In this document: piece after piece, positions 36,688-44,626 of the stretch
Layout of the letters: the number at the start of each line of letters is the position of its first letter
Position numbering within the stretch: position 1 is the first letter of the stretch
Source of the DNA: a virus
DNA length: 64,000 nt
Strand: one strand, 5' to 3'
Virus record (IMG/VR): IMGVR_UViG_3300042868_005134
Location: 239,636 to 303,635 of that record
Translations under genes and position numbers: made by a program
The notes under the pieces: generated by a model
The model's input: only the letters and a program-made list of their open reading frames with translations
Databases searched by the model: none
What the model was told of the DNA's origin: nothing

Positions 36688-37329
36688 TTAGGCTTTAATT
36701 ACAGACTCTATCTTTGCTATTGACTCACCCATAAACATCCTGACCATGGTCAGTGTTTGATCGCCTTTGACGTAAAAGTAGCTGCCGCCCCAACTTGTGT
36801 TACGGGACAAACTGCGTTTAGCTGTTGGCGTCAGCTTTATCTTCTTGTTATTTTTACACCACTCTACAAAATTTGTATGATTTTGTTTAGTTTTACCCAG
36901 GAAAATTTTGTAATCAAAGTCTAGTTTTTTTACAATTACTGTATTGTTTGCTAATTCGGGATTAGCTTTGTTTGGTACACTGATGTATTTTACACGATCC
37001 GGATCAATTGATGCTAATTTTTCTAAGTTAACAGATACGTTTGTATAGACATTAATTAATGGGTGTTCTATTCGCAATTCGTAATCGGACAGCTTGAACA
37101 TAACATTGTGTAATGTTTTACAATACTCTAAATCCTTGGGTGTTTTGATCTTGAGCCAGACTGGGTATTGTTCGGGGTCCGCTAGTTCGCCAAATTTACT
37201 TGACACAAATGTCAAATCATTGCCTCTAAACCAATTGGCCACTGGACAAACAAGTACAATTTTGTACTTGTACTTGTTCATAAAGAGCTTGGTAGTATCT
37301 TTAATCTTGACTGATTTTGGCAGTTTCAC
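36688..37329 (-). CDS. Conserved phage protein (213 aa)
   Basis: A 213-residue, basic soluble protein (MKLPKSVKIKDTTKLFMNKY). The motif KIVLVCPVANWFRGNDLTFV and the C-terminal TSWGGSYFYVKGDQTLTMVR recall a protein conserved in T4-like aquatic phages. Basic charge suggests nucleic-acid binding, but no domain is recognised. It overlaps clpA by 29 nt. Confidence 0.65.
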   Translation of the reverse strand: MKLPKSVKIKDTTKLFMNKYKYKIVLVCPVANWFRGNDLTFVSSKFGELADPEQYPVWLKIKTPKDLEYCKTLHNVMFKLSDYELRIEHPLINVYTNVSVNLEKLASIDPDRVKYISVPNKANPELANNTVIVKKLDFDYKIFLGKTKQNHTNFVEWCKNNKKIKLTPTAKRSLSRNTSWGGSYFYVKGDQTLTMVRMFMGESIAKIESVIKA

Positions 37330-39565
37330 TTAGTGGAATCCTTGCTACCTTTGGCTTGGCAATCAACAACAAGTTATCGTTTTCAACAACAATACTCAAT
37401 GCCCCGCCGCCCTTTAGCTCTCCAAACAACATTAGTTTAGCAAGTGGCCGCTTGATTTCTTTATCGATTACTCGCTGTAATGGCCTTGCGCCCATCTTGG
37501 CATCAAAACCTTTTTCAATCAACCAATCAATTGCGTCATCACTAATCTTGATGCGAATAGCTTTTTCTTTGATTTGTCCTTTAAGCTCAACCATGAACTT
37601 ACCAACAATTTTAATCATTGTTTCTTTAGTCAGCTTGCCAAACGTAACAACACCATCCAACCGATTACGGAATTCTGGAGCAAAGAATTTCTTAAGATCT
37701 GTATCGCTGTAATCTTTATCTTGCTTACCAAAGCCAATGGCATTCTTCTCACTTGCTTGTGCGCCAGCATTTGTGGTAATAATAAGAATTAGATTACGAC
37801 AATCTGCTTGTTTTCCATTTGAACCTGTGATAAAACCATTGTCCATCATCTGTAACAAGATTGTTGACACATCTGGGTGACTTTTTTCAATTTCGTCTAA
37901 CAGTAATACACAGTTGGGACTTTCTTGAATTTTTGTAATCAGCAATCCAGCATTTTCTTCAAAGCCCACATACCCAGGTGGACTGCCAATCAACTTGGAA
38001 AGACTATGCTTTTCTTGATATTCACTCATGTCAAAGCGGACAAGTTTAGTACCCAAGTGCTTGGCCAGTGCCTTGGCTGTTTCAGTTTTACCTGTACCAG
38101 TTGGTCCCATGAACACAAAGCTACCCACCGGTTTGTTTTCACTCTTCAATCCCGCCCGGGCAACTAGAATCTTGTCTACAATTTCTGTAATAGCAGAATC
38201 TTGTCCGTACACTTCTTGTTTCAATTGACTTTCCAGGTTAGCAAGATTTCCAGCTTCCTGTTCTGCGATTTGCTCTTCAGGTATTTGAATCAGCTTTGCC
38301 ATTTCAAACTGTATGCTTGCTTCGTTGACAACTCGTTCATCGGCCAGCTTCAAATTAAATCTTGAGCAAGCTAAATCAATCAAGTCAATGGCCTTGTCGG
38401 GCAACTTCTTATCTGTTTGATATTTAACACTCAATTTGATTGAGGCCTGTAGTGCATCATCTTTAATTTTAACATTATGATGTTGCTCATAATATTTCTT
38501 AATACCCTTAAGGATTTGTAATGTTACTTCTGGTGTAGGCTCGTCGACAGTAATGCGTTGGAAACGGCGCATTAACGCACGATCCTTTTCAAAGTACTTG
38601 CGATATTCTTCCCATGTGGTGCTGGCAATAACTTTGATGTTGCCCTTACTCAACGCAGGTTTCATCATGTTGGCAAGATCATTTGATCCATTGCTGGCAC
38701 TGCCAGCACCACTAATCATGTGTGCCTCGTCGATAAACAACACTGTCTTACCTTTCTTGCTTAACCCTTTAAGCACAGCTTTAAATCGTTCTTCAAAGTC
38801 TCCACGATACTTACTACCTGCTAACATTGCGCTAATATCTAAGTTGTATACGCTGTAGTCTTTCAAGAAGTCAGGAACTGCTCCGTTTACAATGTTGTGA
38901 GCAAGACCTTCAGCAATGGCAGTCTTACCAACACCGGGATCACCCACAAGGATCACGTTGCTCTTACTGCGCCTTCCTAATGCTAGGGCAATATTTTCTA
39001 ATTCATCTATTCGACCAATAACAGGATCTACTTTGCCTTTTTTAACTTGTTCATTTAAATTTGTAGTAAATGCTTTTAGTGCTCGATCACTTTGTGTATC
39101 TTTAGGTTCGTTTTCTTCTTCCAACGGGGTTTCCACTTCATTATTAAGGTAATCTGCAAACTTGTCTTTGTCAATGTTTGCTTGCTGGATATAATAGTTA
39201 CTCCAACTGCGCTTCTCACTCATCATGGCAAGAAATACATCGGTAGGTTCGATACGTTGTCTACCGTTGAATAACACCTGTGTAAACGCACGATTAAGTA
39301 CACGTTCCACAGTTTGTGTTTTGCGAGGCTTGATGTCAGTGGTTACACCAATTATTTCGTCGCATTTGGTCTTGAGATAATGTTCCAGATTCTTTTTAAT
39401 ATAATCCGGATCGGCTCCGTAACCTGTTACACAGTTGGTAAAACTTTCTTCACAGAGCATGGCAAACAGCAAATGCTCAATGGTAAGATACTCGTGTTTT
39501 AATTTTTTGGCAACATCTATTGCTTTTTCAAACACTAGTTGTAATTCGGTGCTGGGTTCTACCAT
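37301..39565 (-). CDS. clpA: ClpA-like AAA+ unfoldase
   Basis: A 754-residue, two-ATPase Clp protein. The N-domain (EYLTIEHLLFAMLCEES) is followed by Walker A GDPGVGKTAIAEG (about 208-220) and LFIDEAH, then a second module with GPTGTGKTETAKA, LLLDEIEKSHPDV and EFRNRLD. The IGF tripeptide in KNAIGFGKQ stands where ClpA has the IGL loop that docks ClpP. No clpP is seen in the window, so it may recruit host ClpP to degrade chosen proteins. There is no coiled-coil M-domain of the ClpB disaggregase type. Start overlaps the deformylase gene by 38 nt. Confidence 0.92.
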   Translation of the reverse strand: MVEPSTELQLVFEKAIDVAKKLKHEYLTIEHLLFAMLCEESFTNCVTGYGADPDYIKKNLEHYLKTKCDEIIGVTTDIKPRKTQTVERVLNRAFTQVLFNGRQRIEPTDVFLAMMSEKRSWSNYYIQQANIDKDKFADYLNNEVETPLEEENEPKDTQSDRALKAFTTNLNEQVKKGKVDPVIGRIDELENIALALGRRSKSNVILVGDPGVGKTAIAEGLAHNIVNGAVPDFLKDYSVYNLDISAMLAGSKYRGDFEERFKAVLKGLSKKGKTVLFIDEAHMISGAGSASNGSNDLANMMKPALSKGNIKVIASTTWEEYRKYFEKDRALMRRFQRITVDEPTPEVTLQILKGIKKYYEQHHNVKIKDDALQASIKLSVKYQTDKKLPDKAIDLIDLACSRFNLKLADERVVNEASIQFEMAKLIQIPEEQIAEQEAGNLANLESQLKQEVYGQDSAITEIVDKILVARAGLKSENKPVGSFVFMGPTGTGKTETAKALAKHLGTKLVRFDMSEYQEKHSLSKLIGSPPGYVGFEENAGLLITKIQESPNCVLLLDEIEKSHPDVSTILLQMMDNGFITGSNGKQADCRNLILIITTNAGAQASEKNAIGFGKQDKDYSDTDLKKFFAPEFRNRLDGVVTFGKLTKETMIKIVGKFMVELKGQIKEKAIRIKISDDAIDWLIEKGFDAKMGARPLQRVIDKEIKRPLAKLMLFGELKGGGALSIVVENDNLLLIAKPKVARIPLSETAKISQD

Positions 39566-40061
39566 TACGTTTCCTCTGTTTTTTAATTGCTAAATCTAGC
39601 TTTAATTTACTTACTTTTGATGTAAAACATATACCATCTAGATGATCTAACTCGTGTAGGAAACATCTGGCATCAATGCTATCAAGTCTTATTATACAGG
39701 TATTTTTATCCCTGTCAAGGAATTCGACTACAATATGGTATGGTCGTTTAACTGTAAAGAACAATCCAGGATAGCTTAAACATCCTTCTTCGTCTTGTTC
39801 TAGCTCGTCACTCACGGCAATAATTTTGGGATTAAACACTGCAAATGGAGTAGTAACATTGGCCAAGTGTCTAGTCATTATCACAAACACTCTAGCTTCC
39901 ACGCCTACTTGGCAGGCAGCAAGTCCTATGCCATTGTTTTCGTACATTATTCTAACCATTTCTTCTTCTAGAAGATGTGGATCCATTACTGGATTTTCAA
40001 AGTCGAAATTGGGTAATACTTTATCAAGTATTGGATTTGGATGTGTTATTAATTTCAGCAT
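39528..40061 (-). CDS. def: Peptide deformylase
   Basis: A 177-residue PDF with the three family motifs: GIGLAACQVG (motif I), EGCLSYPG (motif II with the metal Cys) and FLHELDHLDG (motif III, HExxH variant with catalytic Glu). It removes the formyl group from the N-terminal Met of new proteins. Phage-encoded deformylases are known in aquatic myoviruses. The C-terminus is basic (KKQRKRNGRTQHRITTS). It overlaps dnaJ by 38 nt and clpA by 38 nt, so the three form a tight block. Confidence 0.93.
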   Translation of the reverse strand: MLKLITHPNPILDKVLPNFDFENPVMDPHLLEEEMVRIMYENNGIGLAACQVGVEARVFVIMTRHLANVTTPFAVFNPKIIAVSDELEQDEEGCLSYPGLFFTVKRPYHIVVEFLDRDKNTCIIRLDSIDARCFLHELDHLDGICFTSKVSKLKLDLAIKKQRKRNGRTQHRITTSV

Positions 40062-40878
40062 GGATTTTTTCTAATTTATCTTTTAGTATAGTGTCTGTTA
40101 CAACGGGAACATTTAATCTTGTGTGAACAATCAAGTTTCCTTTATAACCACTATTTACGTTCCTAAACCCCATGCCTCTAGATAAAAACTCAGTGCCTGG
40201 CTGAACACCTGCTTGTATATTAATACGCACAATGTTGTCATCCAATGTAGTAATATTTTTTGTACATCCAATCATTGCTTCGATAGGGCTGATATCTAAG
40301 AACGCAACCAAGTCGTCACCGCGCCTATCGTAATCTTGACTGGCTTCTACCATTATAGTTACGTTGAGATCACCTTTTGGCAAGTTAGGTATGGAATCAT
40401 CGCCCATACCTCCATACCTAATCACTTGACCGCTTTCTATGCCGGCAGGCACTTTGATCACGACGTTTTGATTTTTACCGGAAGGCAATGCGTAATTGGC
40501 CTCCATGTCGGCGCCGGTGTACGACTGTTTAAAAGAAACAGTACATCTAATATTTAGATCTCTGTTCTTTTGTCGAACACGTTGTTGTCTGCCAAACATA
40601 TCTGCGAAAGGATGTTGTCCTCCAAACATTTGGGCAAATGGATCGAATGGGTTGCCTGTGTGGAAATGGAACTGTGTTCCTCCACCTCTGCGCTCGGCAT
40701 CGTACTGCGATCTCTTGTGGGGATCGCATAGTGTGTCATAGGCTTGACTGATAGATTGAAAAGTAGTAGTGTCACCGCCACGATCGGGATGATGTTTCAT
40801 AGCCAATTTTTTGTAGGCTTTTTTTATTTCATCATCACTTGCCGTTTCGGTAACACCTAAAGTTGAATAATAGTCCAT
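40024..40878 (-). CDS. DnaJ-family co-chaperone (type II, no zinc finger)
   Basis: A 284-residue J protein. The J domain (MDYYSTLGVTETASDDEIKK, with KHHPDRGGDT giving the HPD motif) is followed by a Gly/Phe-rich linker (NPFDPFAQMFGGQHPFADMF) and two C-terminal substrate-binding domains (DLNIRCTVSFKQSY, then GDLNVTIMVEAS). The Cys-rich zinc-finger domain of type I DnaJ is absent, as in CbpA. It should stimulate a host DnaK. A strong sigma-70 promoter ends 5 nt before the ATG. Confidence 0.93.
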   Translation of the reverse strand: MDYYSTLGVTETASDDEIKKAYKKLAMKHHPDRGGDTTTFQSISQAYDTLCDPHKRSQYDAERRGGGTQFHFHTGNPFDPFAQMFGGQHPFADMFGRQQRVRQKNRDLNIRCTVSFKQSYTGADMEANYALPSGKNQNVVIKVPAGIESGQVIRYGGMGDDSIPNLPKGDLNVTIMVEASQDYDRRGDDLVAFLDISPIEAMIGCTKNITTLDDNIVRINIQAGVQPGTEFLSRGMGFRNVNSGYKGNLIVHTRLNVPVVTDTILKDKLEKIHAEINNTSKSNT

Positions 40879-40883
40879 AGTAC

Positions 40884-40912
40884 ATTATATAGCACACAGA
40901 CTAAAAAGTCAA
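40884..40912 (-). promoter_or_regulatory. Sigma-70 promoter for dnaJ
   Basis: Minus strand TTGACT (40912-40907), 17-nt spacer, TATAAT (40889-40884), then GTACT and the ATG. Transcription would start inside the start codon, giving a leaderless mRNA; no Shine-Dalgarno sequence is seen. Confidence 0.75.
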
Positions 40913-41476
40913 CTATTCTCTTGGCGGCATGTAGTCGTCATCAACCGGACCAATATTAGCAGGCTTACCTACTGTGGGCATTGGCTTACCTACCGGTGTT
41001 GTCCCCCAACTCGGTGCTGGTGCGTAATTTGTGCCTGCTGTTGAAGGTGCGCTTCCAAACCCGCCTCCGCTAAAGCTACTTGGTGCTGTAGAACCAAAAC
41101 CGCCGGAGTTGCTGGAGCCTCCTGATTGTGGTTGGCCAAATGTTGAAGGCCCGCCCTGAAATCCTGTTGTTGATGTTTGTATTCCGCCATTGTTGGCTCC
41201 GCCTAGTTTTTCTTGTGTACGACCAAAGGCCGCAATACCTAATACTGCACCCATGGCAATGTGGAATAGTCCAGCACCTTGAAGTGTCAGTGGCATCCAT
41301 TGAGTAATTGGAGATTTAGTTGCTGTTTGTAGCAACGACCATAGGATTGGAAATATAACCATGTCCATCATACAGACTAACATGTACATCCAACCCATAG
41401 CTGGCCGCCATTTTGAATTCATCCAATCTTCTTTTTTTGTCTCGCTTGCGCTTAAAACTTTAACTTCTTCTGACAT
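40913..41476 (-). CDS. Holin-like protein (GTA/3TM holin type)
   Basis: A 187-residue protein. NSKWRPAMGWMYMLVCMMDM starts a domain with three hydrophobic segments (about 27-47, 66-85 and further), ending MGAVLGIAAFGRTQEKL, which resembles the 3TM holin family named for gene-transfer agents. The rest is a Gly/Ser/Thr/Pro-rich tail (FQGGPSTFGQPQSGGSSNSG) facing the cytoplasm. Holins make pores that let the endolysin out. The ATG at 41476 gives the clean N-terminus. Its neighbours are membrane and spanin-like genes. Confidence 0.75.
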   Translation of the reverse strand: MSEEVKVLSASETKKEDWMNSKWRPAMGWMYMLVCMMDMVIFPILWSLLQTATKSPITQWMPLTLQGAGLFHIAMGAVLGIAAFGRTQEKLGGANNGGIQTSTTGFQGGPSTFGQPQSGGSSNSGGFGSTAPSSFSGGGFGSAPSTAGTNYAPAPSWGTTPVGKPMPTVGKPANIGPVDDDYMPPRE

Positions 41477-41498
41477 GGTTTTCGCTCCTATTTGTCTT

Positions 41499-41615
41499 TT
41501 ATTTCTTAGCAATCATTGTTTGAATTTTTTCCTGAATTGCTTTAGCCCAGAAAGGCTGCGGAAAATTCCATCCTACAAATGCTCCAACGGCTACCCATAA
41601 TAAAATATCTAACAT
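41499..41615 (-). CDS. Tiny membrane protein (38 aa)
   Basis: A 38-residue frame, MLDILLWVAVGAFVGWNFPQ onward to QTMIAKK, with one N-terminal hydrophobic segment and a basic tail. An AGGAGAA-like site precedes it. It fits the lysis cluster as a small inner-membrane protein, perhaps an antiholin, though that is a guess. Confidence 0.6.
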   Translation of the reverse strand: MLDILLWVAVGAFVGWNFPQPFWAKAIQEKIQTMIAKK

Positions 41616-41625
41616 AACCTTCTCC

Positions 41626-42189
41626 TTAGAAAAACAAATACAATCCATTAAGACTTAATAATATTCCGAATGCTGCCACAGCAAAACTTCCCCAGAACAT
41701 GGCCACACTAACCGCAAGAATACTTGCTGATAGAACAACGATTGCTAACTGGTAGGCTGTACTTGCGTACCCAATCCAAGGCGATGACTTTTTAGCTTCT
41801 TCGCGAGCTGCTTCCATTTCTCTTGCTTTGACGGCAATTTCTTTCTTGTCAGCATCCATGCGTTCTTTCTCTGCCATGAACTCTGCTTTAATTTTTGGAT
41901 CAGCTGTTGTCTTAGCGGCAATTTCGTAGCTGACGCCCCGACCTGCTTTGGCTTGATACTGTGCCCAGGTGTTGTTAGCACCCAGTGTATTGTTTAATAC
42001 TGTGCTGGATAGTTTGCCACCGTACCATGCGTTAACTGCTAGTAACAAAGCAAATATGCTAATAACCATACCTGCTTTGTCTTTTAATTTTGCTTCACGT
42101 TCGCTACGTGAACCTACTGGCGGCTTGGCCGCATCTGGATCTTTTGGTGTTTTGTTTACTAAATTTAATACTGAATCTATTAATGCCAT
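41626..42189 (-). CDS. DUF4337-like membrane protein
   Basis: A 187-residue protein. An N-terminal soluble stretch, then a helix (AGMVISIFALLLAVNAWYGG) and NNTWAQYQAKAGRGVSYEIA match DUF4337 of proteobacteria. A charged central coiled coil (KAEFMAEKERMDADKKEIAV) leads to two C-terminal membrane segments (LAIVVLSASILAVSVAMFWG and SFAVAAFGILLSLNGLYLFF). Function unknown. It lies in the lysis/membrane cluster. A Lys/Glu-rich coil on one side of the membrane could contact envelope partners. Confidence 0.7.
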   Translation of the reverse strand: MALIDSVLNLVNKTPKDPDAAKPPVGSRSEREAKLKDKAGMVISIFALLLAVNAWYGGKLSSTVLNNTLGANNTWAQYQAKAGRGVSYEIAAKTTADPKIKAEFMAEKERMDADKKEIAVKAREMEAAREEAKKSSPWIGYASTAYQLAIVVLSASILAVSVAMFWGSFAVAAFGILLSLNGLYLFF

Positions 42190-42224
42190 TTTATCCTTCT
42201 CCTGATTAATATACTACTATTTAA

Positions 42225-42446
42225 TCAAAATCCGAATAAGTTCTTCTTTGGCTCTGTTAAGAACTTCTCTGCGATTGAAGCACCTTTAGCCCTGACGTGC
42301 GGATCTGGACTATGTAACATTTCGTTAATTAACGCAGTCTTGGCCATTTTATCCATAGTTTGATCTCTGGAAACAGACTTTTGAACTTCTAGATTAGTGG
42401 CGCATCCTGTTAATAATACTAGGGAGATAATTAATGCAATTTTCAT
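42225..42446 (-). CDS. Small lipoprotein (73 aa)
   Basis: A 73-residue lipoprotein: MKIALIISLVLLTGC is a type II signal peptide with lipobox LLTGC (Cys15). The mature part is short, charged and helical (VQKSVSRDQTMDKMAKTALI). The ATG overlaps the upstream stop as ATGA. It could be an outer-membrane spanin-like partner or a second lipoprotein of the lysis cluster. Confidence 0.75.
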   Translation of the reverse strand: MKIALIISLVLLTGCATNLEVQKSVSRDQTMDKMAKTALINEMLHSPDPHVRAKGASIAEKFLTEPKKNLFGF

Positions 42447-42730
42447 TTTATGCTCTCGTATATTTTCTTTTGTGTATCGTACCACTCTTGCCACCCTTCC
42501 ACTTTAGTTGAGCATTCGTAATACAACGAATAATTGTGTATTACAACTTTTAACATTTCTGTAATAGCCACTTTGTCACCGTCAATCTTTCTTAACTGTT
42601 CACACTTGTCTTTTAATACTTGAGGTGCTTCGGGAAACTTGGGTTTAACTGGAACAGTAGTAGTACACCCTGTTGCCAGAAATGCCAACGTTATAAAAAG
42701 AGCAAGAAAAAATAATTTTATCAATTTCAT
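42443..42730 (-). CDS. Lipoprotein, o-spanin-like (95 aa)
   Basis: A 95-residue lipoprotein with signal peptide MKLIKLFFLALFITLAFLAT and lipobox LATGC (Cys22), followed by a Pro-rich segment (VPVKPKFPEAPQVLKDKCEQ). Size and Pro-rich mature part recall Rz1/o-spanins, which pair with an inner-membrane spanin to fuse the two membranes. The inner-membrane-type gene at 42727 lies directly upstream, joined by an ATGA overlap. Confidence 0.7.
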   Translation of the reverse strand: MKLIKLFFLALFITLAFLATGCTTTVPVKPKFPEAPQVLKDKCEQLRKIDGDKVAITEMLKVVIHNYSLYYECSTKVEGWQEWYDTQKKIYESIK

Positions 42731-43203
42731 TTCTTACCCTCTGCTGCCTTGTTCAATTCAGTTGCTTGGTTATGTAGATCAATTATTTCTTTAGGTACAG
42801 GGCACTGCTCTATGTACTTGATAATTTCTTCTTTTTTAACAACTTCTCTATCTAGATACTGGGTAATGTATTCTGTCTTACCTTTAATAACTTTAGTTTT
42901 TTCAACTACTTTTGATTCAACTATTGTGTTAGTTTCTTGAGATTTTTGTTCAGCAGCTTTGACTTGTGCTTCTAGTTCTCTAATTTTTACTTGCCATTTT
43001 TCTTCGTTGCTGGCAGCACCTAAACACCATACACTTAACACTACAGCTAGTATACCGCTTATTTGAACAGGCAACTTATAATTTTTAATAAAAGGTACAG
43101 ATCCTAGCACGAAACTTGCTAGTATTGCCAAACTACCAGCTATCAATAATGTGGACCAAAACCAGTCGGGTAGCAATCCTAACATCCAAGTTATTTGCAT
43201 CAT
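42727..43203 (-). CDS. Inner-membrane protein with coiled coil, i-spanin-like
   Basis: A 158-residue protein with two membrane segments in the N-terminal half (FWSTLLIAGSLAILASFVLG and VQISGILAVVLSVWCLGAA), then a periplasmic coiled coil (VKIRELEAQVKAAEQKSQET, KVVEKTKVIKGKTEYITQYL) and CPVPKEIIDLHNQA. The layout fits an Rz-like i-spanin, with one extra membrane segment. It is coupled to the o-spanin-like gene. Confidence 0.7.
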   Translation of the reverse strand: MMQITWMLGLLPDWFWSTLLIAGSLAILASFVLGSVPFIKNYKLPVQISGILAVVLSVWCLGAASNEEKWQVKIRELEAQVKAAEQKSQETNTIVESKVVEKTKVIKGKTEYITQYLDREVVKKEEIIKYIEQCPVPKEIIDLHNQATELNKAAEGKK

Positions 43204-43940
43204 TAGATTTTCTCCAGGGCCACCGCGTTGCCTTCATTTTCAAAAATAAATGTATTACCGATTTTAGTAATATTATAATTTCCTATTACTTTTGTTAGAT
43301 AGAGTATTTCGGCAATATCTGAATTTTCTATCATCATACGTCCTTGTACACTTTCGTAAACATCCTTACGTGGTCCCCAATTCTTAATTCGCATGGTCAA
43401 TGGTGCAGTATATTTTTTAGAAAACGTAATACCGTCTGTATCTACATCTATACTTTCTAGATAACTTTTGTTAAAGAAGTTGGTAAAATTATTGACGCGA
43501 CTTTCATGAATACGCATATCATATTCGTCAGGCGTGTTGGGAATAGTTTCTATCAAACTTTGCTCATCTACTGGTAGAGAGTGAAAACTTTTGTGATACC
43601 TAAACTTAAATTTGTCGATGCCTGTTAGCTTACCTACCCCGTCAAGGATTTCCATAATCTGTTCGCCTATACGTCGACCACGTTCGATCTCCACGAACAC
43701 TTTGTATTTGCCATCGCTTAATTCGCCCGGTGTTGCGTCAGCATCCAATACGAAATCGTAGCCACGCTCTACAAAATTTACTAGGTCTTTAGCAGGCTCA
43801 TGATCCTCCACGGTAAAGCTAACAACCACAATGTCTTTGTCGCTGCCCATTTTGCTAGCATAGCTATCAATTTCAAATATGTTGTCAACAAGATTTCGTA
43901 AATCTTCTTGACGTAGGTCTTCGTTAAACTGCTGGGACAC
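43203..43940 (-). CDS. Conserved T4-like virion-type protein (245 aa)
   Basis: A 245-residue protein. It has KDIVVVSFTVEDHEPAKDLV, IERGRRIGEQIMEILDGVGK and RKDVYESVQGRMMIENSDIA, a pattern I associate with a conserved structural or assembly protein of T4-like aquatic phages. No enzyme motif. It overlaps the upstream gene by 17 nt and its stop overlaps the i-spanin start. Confidence 0.65.
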   Translation of the reverse strand: MSQQFNEDLRQEDLRNLVDNIFEIDSYASKMGSDKDIVVVSFTVEDHEPAKDLVNFVERGYDFVLDADATPGELSDGKYKVFVEIERGRRIGEQIMEILDGVGKLTGIDKFKFRYHKSFHSLPVDEQSLIETIPNTPDEYDMRIHESRVNNFTNFFNKSYLESIDVDTDGITFSKKYTAPLTMRIKNWGPRKDVYESVQGRMMIENSDIAEILYLTKVIGNYNITKIGNTFIFENEGNAVALEKI

Positions 43941-44481
43941 TTGGAGCTCCTCCTGCTACTGGCGCTGCTGGTGCGGCGGGTTCTACTTGTGCGTTATCTG
44001 CCGGTTCTGATGGAGCAGGCAGTTGACCTTCTGTTTTGCCTATGCCCATGTGTTCTCTCATCTTGGTCATATAACCGTTGAAGGTATCTTCGACTAGTTT
44101 TCGTGGCATAACAATTTCTACCAACCATACTGGCTTACGGTCCAATTTACCCTTCTGGGTATTAGGTCGCAAGTCATCTGGCGTTTTAACTTGCCTAGGC
44201 TCTAGTAACATTGATTTTTTGTATCGAACTTTACAACCGTAGTCCAGCAATCGTTTGCCTGCCATAGGGTCGGGCATTTTGTCCATGGGCCACATAAAGC
44301 TGGCACTGATCCAGTGCCTCTCTAAAATAGGGCCTTCCGCAAGTTCGCCGTCTTGCCAATTTTTATATACGTACATATCCATTTCGTCAAGCACTCTTTC
44401 GAAATCCTTGAGTTGGCCTAAACTGGTATTAGCAGAATAGATGGACTCTACGTTTTTAATAACGTCTAAAATATCAAGCAT
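43924..44481 (-). CDS. Conserved T4-like virion-type protein with Pro/Ala tail (185 aa)
   Basis: A 185-residue protein. The folded part has DFERVLDEMDMYVYKNWQDG, RHWISASFMWPMDKMPDPMA and RKPVWLVEIVMPRKLVEDTF; the last 40 residues are Pro/Ala-rich and disordered. It pairs with the downstream gene. The late-type promoter box at 44507 supports a virion role. Function unknown. Confidence 0.65.
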   Translation of the reverse strand: MLDILDVIKNVESIYSANTSLGQLKDFERVLDEMDMYVYKNWQDGELAEGPILERHWISASFMWPMDKMPDPMAGKRLLDYGCKVRYKKSMLLEPRQVKTPDDLRPNTQKGKLDRKPVWLVEIVMPRKLVEDTFNGYMTKMREHMGIGKTEGQLPAPSEPADNAQVEPAAPAAPVAGGAPSVPAV

Positions 44482-44506
44482 ATTTCTTCCTAGAAACTTC
44501 TACACT

Positions 44507-44515
44507 TATTTATCG
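44507..44515 (-). promoter_or_regulatory. Late-type promoter box CGATAAATA
   Basis: Minus-strand CGATAAATA about 25 nt upstream of the ATG at 44481, followed by an AGGAAG site. It lies in the divergent region between this virion-type operon and phoH. Confidence 0.6.
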
Positions 44516-44572
44516 AAGCGTAAATCATATCTTATCATATTACTTTTTGCCAAAAGTCTTAAATACTATGCG

Positions 44573-44600
44573 GGACTGTAGGAAATGGTCCCTACAGTCC
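44573..44600 (+). promoter_or_regulatory. Hairpin in the phoH leader
   Basis: GGACTGTAGG-8 nt-CCTACAGTCC, a perfect 10-bp stem, ends 26 nt before the phoH ATG on the plus strand. It is followed by TGCTTTACT, not a full U-tract. It may be an attenuator, a protein-binding site or an RNA-stability element. No clear sigma-70 promoter for phoH is visible in the 145-bp gap. Confidence 0.5.
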
Positions 44601-44626
44601 TGCTTTACTAAAGTGGGAGAAACTTA

